Below, piece by piece: positions 35,999-42,930 of a stretch of 64,000 nt of DNA. A model generated the notes under the pieces. That model was not told the origin of the DNA, made no database searches, and was given only the letters and a program-made list of their open reading frames with translations. Within the stretch, counting starts at the first letter, position 1, and every line of letters begins with the position of its first letter. Source of the stretch: Nitrospirillum pindoramense (GTDB lineage: Bacteria; Pseudomonadota; Alphaproteobacteria; Azospirillales; Azospirillaceae); NCBI RefSeq assembly GCF_007827955.1, contig NZ_VITR01000001.1, positions 372,001-436,000 on the forward strand, read 5' to 3'. The position numbers and the translations under genes were made by a program.

Positions 35999-36733
35999 TC
36001 AAGGGGCGTCGGGGTCGGGCAGGTCCAGCCGGTCGAACCCGGAATCGATGACGGCCAGCATGGCGCGGGCGGCGCGGTCGGCATCGCCCGCCTCGATGGC
36101 GTCGGCGATGGCGGCGTGGCTGTCCACCACGTCCTGCTGCAACGCCGTCTCATCCACCGGCGAGGACAGGGAGAAAGAGGCCAGCAGCGCCGCCTCGATC
36201 ACCGCGGCCAGCGAGCGCATCATGGGGTTGCCGGACGCGGCGCTGACCGCGACGTGGAAGGCCAGGTCGGCCTCGGCGAAGCTGCGGCGGTTGTGCCCTG
36301 GCTCCGCCATGCGGGCGACGGCACGGCGCATCTCGGCCAACTGCTCCGGCGTGCGCCGCTTGGCGGCCAGGGCGGCGGCCCGCGGCTCCACCGCGCTGCG
36401 CATCTCATAGAGGTGGCGGCGCATGGCGTCGTCCAGGCCCAGGCTGACCCGCCAGGACAAAAGGTCGGCGTCGAAGAAGTTCCAGTGCGTCGGGTCCTGC
36501 ACTTTGGTTCCCACCCGCGTCTTGGACACGACCAAGCCCTTGGCCGCCAGGGTCTTCATCACCTCGCGCAGCACGGTGCGTGAGATCTGGAACCGGACCA
36601 GCAGGTCCGGCTCCGGGGGCAGGTTCACGCCCACGGGCAGGACGCCGCTGAGGATCTCCATGCCCAGGGTGCGCACGATCTGCTCATGGTGCGACAGGGG
36701 ACGTTCGGGCGATGACCAGGTCGACAGGGTCAT
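35999..36733 (-). CDS. FadR-type GntR regulator (FCD domain)
   Basis: About 244 residues. The winged helix is at about 20-85 (HEQIVRTLGMEILSGVLPVGVNLPPEPDL; ISRTVLREVMKTLAAKGLV), followed by the linker THWNFFDADLLSWRV. The FCD effector domain has metal ligands implied by ADLAFHVAVSAASGN and DSHAAIADAI. The pattern with HWNFFD resembles sugar-acid regulators such as ExuR/UxuR and GalR/DgoR, so a keto-deoxy sugar acid is a reasonable ligand. It lies within the importer-dehydratase operon, beginning 11 bases after the permease gene. Candidate targets are the TCATAYGATAT motifs at 41.45 and 42.83 kb. Confidence 0.85.
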   Translation of the reverse strand: MTLSTWSSPERPLSHHEQIVRTLGMEILSGVLPVGVNLPPEPDLLVRFQISRTVLREVMKTLAAKGLVVSKTRVGTKVQDPTHWNFFDADLLSWRVSLGLDDAMRRHLYEMRSAVEPRAAALAAKRRTPEQLAEMRRAVARMAEPGHNRRSFAEADLAFHVAVSAASGNPMMRSLAAVIEAALLASFSLSSPVDETALQQDVVDSHAAIADAIEAGDADRAARAMLAVIDSGFDRLDLPDPDAP

Positions 36734-36744
36734 GGGGGGAGGGC

Positions 36745-37800
36745 TCACGGGGCGGACGGCGCGGCGGCGCCGGGGGAGGGGCGGGGACGGGTGGAGGGAC
36801 TGGGGGCTGTGGGGCCTGCGCCCGGACGGCCATACCGGGCCGAGACGACTAAAATCAAGCGTTGCACGGCGATGAAGGCGAAGAGCAGCGTGCCGATGGC
36901 GATTTTGGTCCACCAACTGGACAGTGTGCCGTCGAAGGTGATCCAGGTCAGGATCAGGCCCTGGATCAGCACGCCGATGAAGGAGCCGGCCACGCCGCCC
37001 ACGCCGCCGGTCAGCAGCGTGCCGCCGATGACCACCGCGGCGATGGCGTCCAGTTCCACCCCCGTTCCGGTCAGGGCATAGCCGGACCGGGTGTAGAGGG
37101 AAAAGACGATGCCGGCCAGCGCCGCCATCAGGCTGCAGAAGGCATGCACCAGGATGGTGGTGCGTCCGGTGTTGATGCCCATCAACTGGGCGAAATGGGC
37201 GTTGCCGCCCAGCGCGAACACCCGGGCGCCGAAGCGCGTGCCGTGCAGCAGGACACCGCCGGCCAGGAAGGTCGCCAGCATGATGCCCGCCACCAATGTC
37301 AGCCGCCCGCCGCCGGGCAGGGCCAACGCGGCGCCCGCCAGCGTGTCATAGGCGGCATTGTGGATGGGGATGGAATCGGTGCTGATCAGCAGGGCGCAGC
37401 CGCGGGCCAGGAACATGGCCGTCAGGGTGACGATGAAGGCCGGCGCCTTCAGGTAATGCACGGCGGCACCGATGCCGGCGCCGAACAGGCCGCCGCCCGC
37501 CAGCACCAGGGCGAACGCCAGGGCCGGCGGCATCCCGGCCCCCTCGATCAGGCGGGCCAGCGCCACCGTGGTCAGGCCCATGACGGCGCCCACCGACAGG
37601 TCGATGCCCCCGGCCACCACTACGACGGTCATGCCCACCGCCAGGATGCCGAGGAAGGCGTTGTCGGTCAGCAAATTGCCCATCACCCGCAGGCCCAGCA
37701 TGGTGGGGTACTGCGCGGCGCAGGCGGCATAGATCAGGACGAAGACCACCACCGTCGCCAGCAAGGGCAGGGTGCGCGTATTCACGAAGCGGCCCATCAT
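36745..37800 (-). CDS. yjfF: Furanose ABC importer permease, YjfF-like
   Basis: 351 residues with about ten hydrophobic helices of the BPD_transp_2 (sugar ABC permease) family. The markers are GILAVGMTVVVVAGGIDLSVGAVMGL near 50-78, FIVTLTAMFLARGCALLI, GNAHFAQLMGINTGRT and AVVIGGTLLTGGVGGVAGSFIGVLI. The order SBP, ATPase, YtfT, YjfF is that of the Escherichia coli galactofuranose system. The C-terminus is an extended Pro/Ser-rich tail (about 330-351), which is unusual. It overlaps the first permease gene by ATGA. It forms the membrane pore with the YtfT-like subunit. Confidence 0.85.
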   Translation of the reverse strand: MMGRFVNTRTLPLLATVVVFVLIYAACAAQYPTMLGLRVMGNLLTDNAFLGILAVGMTVVVVAGGIDLSVGAVMGLTTVALARLIEGAGMPPALAFALVLAGGGLFGAGIGAAVHYLKAPAFIVTLTAMFLARGCALLISTDSIPIHNAAYDTLAGAALALPGGGRLTLVAGIMLATFLAGGVLLHGTRFGARVFALGGNAHFAQLMGINTGRTTILVHAFCSLMAALAGIVFSLYTRSGYALTGTGVELDAIAAVVIGGTLLTGGVGGVAGSFIGVLIQGLILTWITFDGTLSSWWTKIAIGTLLFAFIAVQRLILVVSARYGRPGAGPTAPSPSTRPRPSPGAAAPSAP

Positions 37801-38807
37801 ACCCGGGCCTCCTTGTTCTTGAGGCGGGCCATCAGGCGCGCGGCCAAGGGCTGGAAGGCGGGCGACTGCTGGGTCAGCACGGCGGCCACCACCAGCGCCA
37901 TCAGCACCAGGTTAAGCTCCGGCGGCAGGCCCGCCCGCAGGATGGCGGTGCGCATGGCCTGCAACACCAAGGCGCCCAGGACGGACCGGCCGATGCTGAA
38001 CCGGCCTCCGTACAGGCTGGTGCCGCCGATGACCACGGCCAGGATGGCGTCCAGCTCCAGCCACAGGCCGGCGTTGTTGGCGTCCGCACCCTTGATGTCG
38101 GCCGTGGCGATCAGGCCGGCCAGCGCCGCCATCAGCCCGGACCAGACATAGACGGCCCCCAGCACCAGGCCGGTATGGACGCCGGCCAGACGGCTGGAGC
38201 GCGGATTGGTGCCCACCGCCTCCACGAACAGGCCCAGCGCCGTCGCGCGCACCAGCAGGCCGGTCAGCCCGGCGGCCAGCAGCGCCAGCACCACCGGCAG
38301 GGGCAGGGCCGCCAGCGTGCCGCCGGCCACGGCGATCAGGTGCGGTTCGGTGAAGGTCAGGATGCGGCCTTCCGTGATCAGTTGGGCGACGCCGCGCCCT
38401 GCCACCATCAGGATCAGGGTGGCGACGATGGGCTGAAGGCGGAACACCGCGACCAGCAGCCCGTTCCACAGGCCGCAGACCAGGCCCGTGGCCAGCGCCG
38501 CCAGGATGGCCAGGGGCCAGGCCAGCCCGGCGTTTACCCCGGCCGCCGCGACGGCGCCGGCGATCGCCATGATGACGCCCACCGACAAGTCGATGCCGCG
38601 CGTGGCGATGACCGGGGCCATGCCCACGGCCAGCAACATGACCGGGGCACCCCGGTTCAGGATATCGATCAGGCCGCCGAACAGCCGCCCGTCCTGCATC
38701 CGCAAATCCAGGAAGCCCGGTGCCACGAAGACATTGACCAGCAGCGCCAGCGCCAGCAGGGCCAGTTGCGGTCGCGCCGCCTTCAGGCGTTGTATCACGG
38801 CGCTCAT
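37797..38807 (-). CDS. ytfT: Furanose ABC importer permease, YtfT-like
   Basis: 336 residues of the same permease family, with GAPVMLLAVGMAPVIATRGIDLSVGVIMAIAG near 50-80, GRGVAQLITEGRILTF, VGTNPRSSRLAGVHTG and AVVIGGTSLYGGRFSIGRSVLGALV. It resembles YtfT more than the ribose permease RbsC in the N-terminal FLDLRMQDGRLFGGLIDILNRG segment. It pairs with the YjfF-like subunit. ATGA overlaps couple it on both sides to the ATPase and second permease genes. Confidence 0.87.
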   Translation of the reverse strand: MSAVIQRLKAARPQLALLALALLVNVFVAPGFLDLRMQDGRLFGGLIDILNRGAPVMLLAVGMAPVIATRGIDLSVGVIMAIAGAVAAAGVNAGLAWPLAILAALATGLVCGLWNGLLVAVFRLQPIVATLILMVAGRGVAQLITEGRILTFTEPHLIAVAGGTLAALPLPVVLALLAAGLTGLLVRATALGLFVEAVGTNPRSSRLAGVHTGLVLGAVYVWSGLMAALAGLIATADIKGADANNAGLWLELDAILAVVIGGTSLYGGRFSIGRSVLGALVLQAMRTAILRAGLPPELNLVLMALVVAAVLTQQSPAFQPLAARLMARLKNKEARV

Positions 38808-40351
38808 GCCGCACCTTTGGTCTGATGATCCGCCGCGATGGCGTTGACGATGGCGGCGGGGGTGATGGTGTCGCCCTCCAGCAGGCCGGCGGGGGCGCGA
38901 TCGCGCATGACCAGCACCCGGTCGGAATAGGCGGCCACCTCCTCGATCTCCGAGGAAATGACATAGAGCGCCATGCCCCGGTCCCGCAGGTCCTCCAGCA
39001 GGCGCACGATCTCGGCATGGGCGCCGACGTCGATGCCGCGCGTGGGCTCATCCAGGATCAGCAGGCGGGGGTCGGTCGCCAGCCAGCGGGCCAGCAAGGC
39101 CTTCTGCTGATTACCACCCGACAGCAGCTGGATGGGCTTCTCAGCGTCTGGCGTGCGGATGTCCAGCAGCTTGATATAGTGGTCGGCCAGTTCACGCTGC
39201 CGCGCCGGGGGCAGGCGCCGCCACCAGCCGCGCTTGGCCTGCAGCGCCAGCACGATGTTCTCCCGGATGCTGAGGCCGGCGACGATGCCATCCAGCTTGC
39301 GGTCCTCCGGGCAGAAGCCGAAGCCCAGGCGGATGGCGTCGCGCGGGCTGCGCAGGGTGACGGTCTTGCCGTCGACGATCAGTTCGCCCTGGTCCGCCGT
39401 TTCCACCCCGAACAGCAGCAGGGCGGTTTCCGTGCGGCCGGAACCGAGAAGGCCGGCCGCCCCCAGCACGGCGCCGGCATGCAGCTCGGCATCGAACGCC
39501 CCGACCAGGCGGCGCCGGCCCAAGCCCTGGGCCCGCACCAGCGGGGTGCCGCTGGGCGCGGCCGTCGCCGGACGCCGGCCCAGGTGGCTTTCCGCCGTGG
39601 GGGCCTTGCCCAACATCATGGCCACCAGCTCCAGCCGTGGCAGCTCGGCGGTCAGCCGTTCGCCTACCAGCCGGCCGTTGCGCAGCACGGTGATGCGATC
39701 GGTCAGGGCGTAGACCTGGTCCAGGAAATGGGTGACGAAGACGATGGCCAGGCCCTGGTCGCGCAAGGTCCGCAGCAGGGTGAACAGGGTCTGCACCTCC
39801 GCCGTGTCCAGGCTGGCGGTGGGTTCATCCAGGATCAGCACCTTGGCCGACAGGTCCACCGCGCGGGCGATGGCGATCAGCTGCTGCACGGCGGTGGAAA
39901 AGTCGGACAGCGGCCGGCTGGCGTCGATGGTCAGGCCGAAGCGGCGCAGCAGGGCCGCGCCGTCCCGGTTCATGCGCGCGCGATGGACCAGGCCCCAGCG
40001 CGTCGGCTCCCGCCCCAGATACAGGTTCTGCGCCACCGACAGGTTGGGCAGCAGCGTGATCTCCTGATAGACGGCGGCGATGCCGGCCCGGACGGCGCCG
40101 CCGGGGCCGTCCGGATCGATCTCCACCCCATCCACGGTGATGGTGCCGCCGTTACGCGGCTGGGCGCCGGTCAGCAGGTTGATCAGGGTGGACTTGCCGG
40201 CGCCATTCTCCCCCAGCAGGGCGTGGATCTCGCCCGCCCGCAAGGTCAGGTCCACGCCGTCCAGCGCGCGCACGCCCGGGTACTGCCGGGTCAGGCCCCG
40301 GGCCGCCAGCACCACCGGGGGTGGGGTGACTGGGGTTTCAGGGCTGGCCAT
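38804..40351 (-). CDS. ytfR: Furanose ABC importer ATPase, YtfR-like
   Basis: 515 residues with two fused ATP-binding domains, as in RbsA/MglA/YtfR. The first has Walker A GENGAGKSTLINLL near 45, a degenerate signature (SDFSTAVQQLIAIAR) and Walker B ILDEPTASLD. The second has a relaxed Walker A (GLLGSGRTETALLLFG), an intact signature LSGGNQQKALLARWL and ILDEPTRGID. Loss of one signature is normal in this class. It energises sugar uptake by the two permeases. The start codon overlaps the stop of the binding-protein gene (ATGA at 40348-40351 on the minus strand). Confidence 0.9.
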   Translation of the reverse strand: MASPETPVTPPPVVLAARGLTRQYPGVRALDGVDLTLRAGEIHALLGENGAGKSTLINLLTGAQPRNGGTITVDGVEIDPDGPGGAVRAGIAAVYQEITLLPNLSVAQNLYLGREPTRWGLVHRARMNRDGAALLRRFGLTIDASRPLSDFSTAVQQLIAIARAVDLSAKVLILDEPTASLDTAEVQTLFTLLRTLRDQGLAIVFVTHFLDQVYALTDRITVLRNGRLVGERLTAELPRLELVAMMLGKAPTAESHLGRRPATAAPSGTPLVRAQGLGRRRLVGAFDAELHAGAVLGAAGLLGSGRTETALLLFGVETADQGELIVDGKTVTLRSPRDAIRLGFGFCPEDRKLDGIVAGLSIRENIVLALQAKRGWWRRLPPARQRELADHYIKLLDIRTPDAEKPIQLLSGGNQQKALLARWLATDPRLLILDEPTRGIDVGAHAEIVRLLEDLRDRGMALYVISSEIEEVAAYSDRVLVMRDRAPAGLLEGDTITPAAIVNAIAADHQTKGAA

Positions 40352-41349
40352 CAGTACAGGTCCTTGCGCCGGGCGTACTCAGCGGCGGCGGTGTCGGGCT
40401 CATACAGCTTGGACGGTGTCTGCACCCACTTGGGCGGCGGGGCGTGGTCCTTGCGGTAGGCCAGCAGGATGTCATAGGCGCGCGGCGCCATGTCCGGGGC
40501 CAGTTCCACCGTGGCGTTGGCGTCGCCGTCGGCCATGGCCTTGAAGATGTCGGGCACGCCGTCGATGGACACGGTCAGGATGTCGGTGCCGGGCTTCAGG
40601 CCCGCTTCCTTGATGGCCTGGATGGCGCCGATCATCATGTCGTCGTTGTGGGCGTAGACGGCGCAGATGCTGCCCGGCGCTTCGGCCTTCAGGAAGCCCT
40701 CCATGACCTCCTTGCCCTTGGCGCGGGTGAACTCGCCCGACTGGGTGCGCACCAGGTGCAGGTTGGGGGCGGTGGCGATGGCCTCCTCGAAGCCCTTCTT
40801 GCGGTTGGCCACCAGGCTGGCGCCCACGGTGCCCTGGATTTCCACGATGCGGCAATCGCGGCCCTGCACCTTGCCCGCCAGCCAGCGGCCGGCCACGCGC
40901 CCCTCCTCAATGGTGTCGGAGGTGACGGCCGTCAGGTAAAGGTCGACGTTGGGCGTATCGATCTGCCGGTCCAGCAGGATGACGGGGATATTGGCGGCCT
41001 TGGCCTCGCCCAGCACCTCATCCCAGCCGCTGGAGACCACGGGGGCCAGCAGGATGGCGTCCACGCCCTGGGCGATGAAGGACCGCACGGCCTTGATCTG
41101 GTTTTCCTGACGCTGCTGCGCGTCGGAGAATTTCAGGGTGATACCCCGCTGTTCCGCCCCCTGGCGGGCCAGCTTGGTCTCGGCGGCGCGCCAGCCGGAT
41201 TCCGACCCGATCTGGGAAAAGCCCACGGTCAGGCCCTTCTTGTCGCCGCTGTCGCACCCGGCGGCCAGGCCGCCCAGGAAAACGGCGGCCCCGATACCCA
41301 GGATCCGGCGTGACAGTGTGCGGCGTCTCGGCAGCGTTTTCATATCCAT
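40351..41349 (-). CDS. ytfQ: YtfQ-like periplasmic furanose-binding protein
   Basis: 332 residues. The N-terminus (RRRTLSRRILGIGAAVFLGGLAAGC) has a lipobox, and SRRILGI is faintly Tat-like, so export may be as a lipoprotein. The mature part is a Peripla_BP_4 fold with QENQIKAVRSFIAQGVDAIL and LAPVVSSGWDEVL, hallmarks of YtfQ, then ANIPVILLDRQID, AHNDDMMIGAIQAIKEAG and the final KLYEPDTAAAEYARRKDLY. YtfQ binds galactofuranose; given GH51 and arabinose genes nearby, L-arabinofuranose is a likely ligand here. It is the first gene of the minus-strand operon. AGGAACAGGG precedes the ATG. Confidence 0.88.
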   Translation of the reverse strand: MDMKTLPRRRTLSRRILGIGAAVFLGGLAAGCDSGDKKGLTVGFSQIGSESGWRAAETKLARQGAEQRGITLKFSDAQQRQENQIKAVRSFIAQGVDAILLAPVVSSGWDEVLGEAKAANIPVILLDRQIDTPNVDLYLTAVTSDTIEEGRVAGRWLAGKVQGRDCRIVEIQGTVGASLVANRKKGFEEAIATAPNLHLVRTQSGEFTRAKGKEVMEGFLKAEAPGSICAVYAHNDDMMIGAIQAIKEAGLKPGTDILTVSIDGVPDIFKAMADGDANATVELAPDMAPRAYDILLAYRKDHAPPPKWVQTPSKLYEPDTAAAEYARRKDLY

Positions 41350-41640
41350 CCCTGTTCCTGTTCGTCCTTGCCGGCCGGGGCGCTGTGGGGCTTATCGTGC
41401 GAATGGACCCGCGGGCGCGGCCTTTTAAGGGCGCGATCTGTTGTTATGGGTCATATGATATTATTTATGGGGGCGGCTCAAGCCCCTTTGCTGTCCCATC
41501 GCACTGGGACGCGCCTCCCCTGAAAAGGGCTTGGACGGAACAGAAATAGTATTATTAAATGAGCACGTCCAGCCCCGTGGCCCTTGGCTCCGGGTAGGGG
41601 CTCATCACAGTCACTTAAAACAATCGTCAGGGAAACACCC
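41350..41640. promoter_or_regulatory. Divergent promoter region with three palindromic elements
   Basis: This gap must drive the importer operon leftward and the AraD1 gene rightward. It holds CGGCCTTTTAAGGGCGCG at 41418-41435 (centred on the palindrome CCTTTTAAGG), TCATATGATAT at 41451-41461, and GTCCCA-N6-TGGGAC at 41493-41510. The second element recurs upstream of TonB receptor 2, and the first resembles a palindrome upstream of TonB receptor 1. TTGGAC at 41531 and TATTAA at 41553 are a weak rightward -35/-10 pair. Confidence 0.55.
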
Positions 41641-42636
41641 ATGGTCCTGCGTCTGCTTCAATTTATCGATGCCACCGGCGCGCGCGCCGTCGCGGCCCGC
41701 CAGGATGAGGGGCCGGCCCACACGGTGCCGGGCGTCGCCAGCGTTTATGAGCTGGCGCAGCGGGCCATCGCGGCGGGCACCGGCCTGGCGGCGGTGGTCG
41801 AGGCGGCGGGCGTGGGCGACGCCGTCGATCTGGCGGCGGTGGTGGCCGAGGGGCGCCTGCTGGCGCCGCTGGATCACCCCGATGCCGCCCACTTGCTGGT
41901 CAGCGGCACCGGCCTGACGCACCTGGGTTCCGCCGAGGGGCGGGACAAGATGCACAAGGATCTGGCCGATCCCGCCAAGCAGACCGACTCGATGCGCATG
42001 TTCCGCCTGGGCCTGGAGGGTGGCAAGCCGGCCGCGGGGCAGGTGGGGGCGCAGCCGGAATGGTTCTTCAAAGGCGACGGCGGCATCATCACCGCGCCGG
42101 AGGCGCCGCTGGCCTCCCCCGCCTTCGCCCTGGATGGCGGGGAGGAACCGGAAATCGTGGGCCTGTACGTCATCGGTCCCGACGGCACGCCCTTCCGCCT
42201 GGGCTACGCCCTGGGCAATGAGTTCTCCGACCATGTGACCGAGCGGCAGAACTATCTCTACCTGGCGCATTCCAAGCTGCGGCCCTGTTCCTTCGGGCCC
42301 GAGCTGCTGGTGGGGCCGCTGCCCGCCGACATCCGTGGCACGACCCGTATCGTTCGCGACGGTCAGGTGGCGTGGGAGAAGCCCTTCCTGTCGGGCGAGG
42401 CCAACATGTGCCACAGTCTGGTCAATCTGGAGCACCATCATTTCAAGTACGCCGGCTTCCGCCGTCCCGGCGACGCCCATGTGCATTACTTTGGCACCGC
42501 CACCCTGTCGTTCAGCGATGGCTTCACCACCCGTCCCGGTGATCGGTTCGAGGTGGAGGCGGCCGCCTTCGGCCTGCCTTTGCGCAATCCGCTGGCGGTC
42601 AAGGCGCCGGAAGCGGTGACCGTGGCCCCCCTGTGA
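41641..42636 (+). CDS. AraD1/GguC-family protein (FAH superfamily)
   Basis: 331 residues of the fumarylacetoacetate-hydrolase-like AraD1 (GguC) family. Signs are the N-terminal MVLRLLQFIDATGARAVAAR, the HLLVSGTGLTHLGSAEGRD core, KQTDSMRMFRLGLEGGKP, EWFFKGDG, and YVIGPDGTPFRLGYALGNEFSDHVTE with acidic metal-binding residues. Comparative genomics of arabinose regulons has proposed this family as 2-keto-3-deoxy-L-arabonate dehydratase, producing 2,5-dioxopentanoate. That would fill the step between the dehydratase and semialdehyde dehydrogenase genes here. Start ATG 41641 has AGGGAAA seven bases upstream. It is divergent from the importer operon and ends before a terminator. Confidence 0.85.
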   Translation: MVLRLLQFIDATGARAVAARQDEGPAHTVPGVASVYELAQRAIAAGTGLAAVVEAAGVGDAVDLAAVVAEGRLLAPLDHPDAAHLLVSGTGLTHLGSAEGRDKMHKDLADPAKQTDSMRMFRLGLEGGKPAAGQVGAQPEWFFKGDGGIITAPEAPLASPAFALDGGEEPEIVGLYVIGPDGTPFRLGYALGNEFSDHVTERQNYLYLAHSKLRPCSFGPELLVGPLPADIRGTTRIVRDGQVAWEKPFLSGEANMCHSLVNLEHHHFKYAGFRRPGDAHVHYFGTATLSFSDGFTTRPGDRFEVEAAAFGLPLRNPLAVKAPEAVTVAPL

Positions 42637-42713
42637 GCGTCTTTAGACTGTAAGAATTTCCGGGCTCCTGCCGGCGACGGAGGGGCCCCACATCTCGGAT
42701 GACGATACCGCAA

Positions 42714-42743
42714 CCGCCCTCCCGCCCCGGGAGGGCGGCTTTT
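42714..42743 (+). terminator. Rho-independent terminator
   Basis: A ten-base stem CCGCCCTCCC / GGGAGGGCGG with loop GCCCC, followed by C and four Ts, lies about 80 bases past the AraD1 stop. Confidence 0.88.
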
Positions 42744-42831
42744 GGCGTTTTCGCGCGGCGCTCGCGCAAGCCCTTGAAGATGTACGCATTTTTGTTTCCG
42801 CTGATGCATCCACGCCACACCGCTGAATAAA

Positions 42832-42862
42832 TCATACGATATACGATATAAGATATTTGACA
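42832..42862 (+). promoter_or_regulatory. Triple TACGATA iteron and TTGACA upstream of TonB receptor 2
   Basis: TACGATA, TACGATA and TAAGATA lie head to tail at 42835-42855, directly before TTGACA (42857-42862), about 75 bases upstream of the receptor start. No good -10 is seen 17 bases on. TCATACGATAT (42832-42842) matches the 41451 site at 10 of 11 positions. This looks like a regulator-binding array over a -35 region. Confidence 0.55.
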
Positions 42863-42930
42863 GCTTCGTGGCATTTGCGGGACGTTTGTCCAGCGCGCAC
42901 TAACGGGGGTGCGCGGTCTGGGAGATAAAA

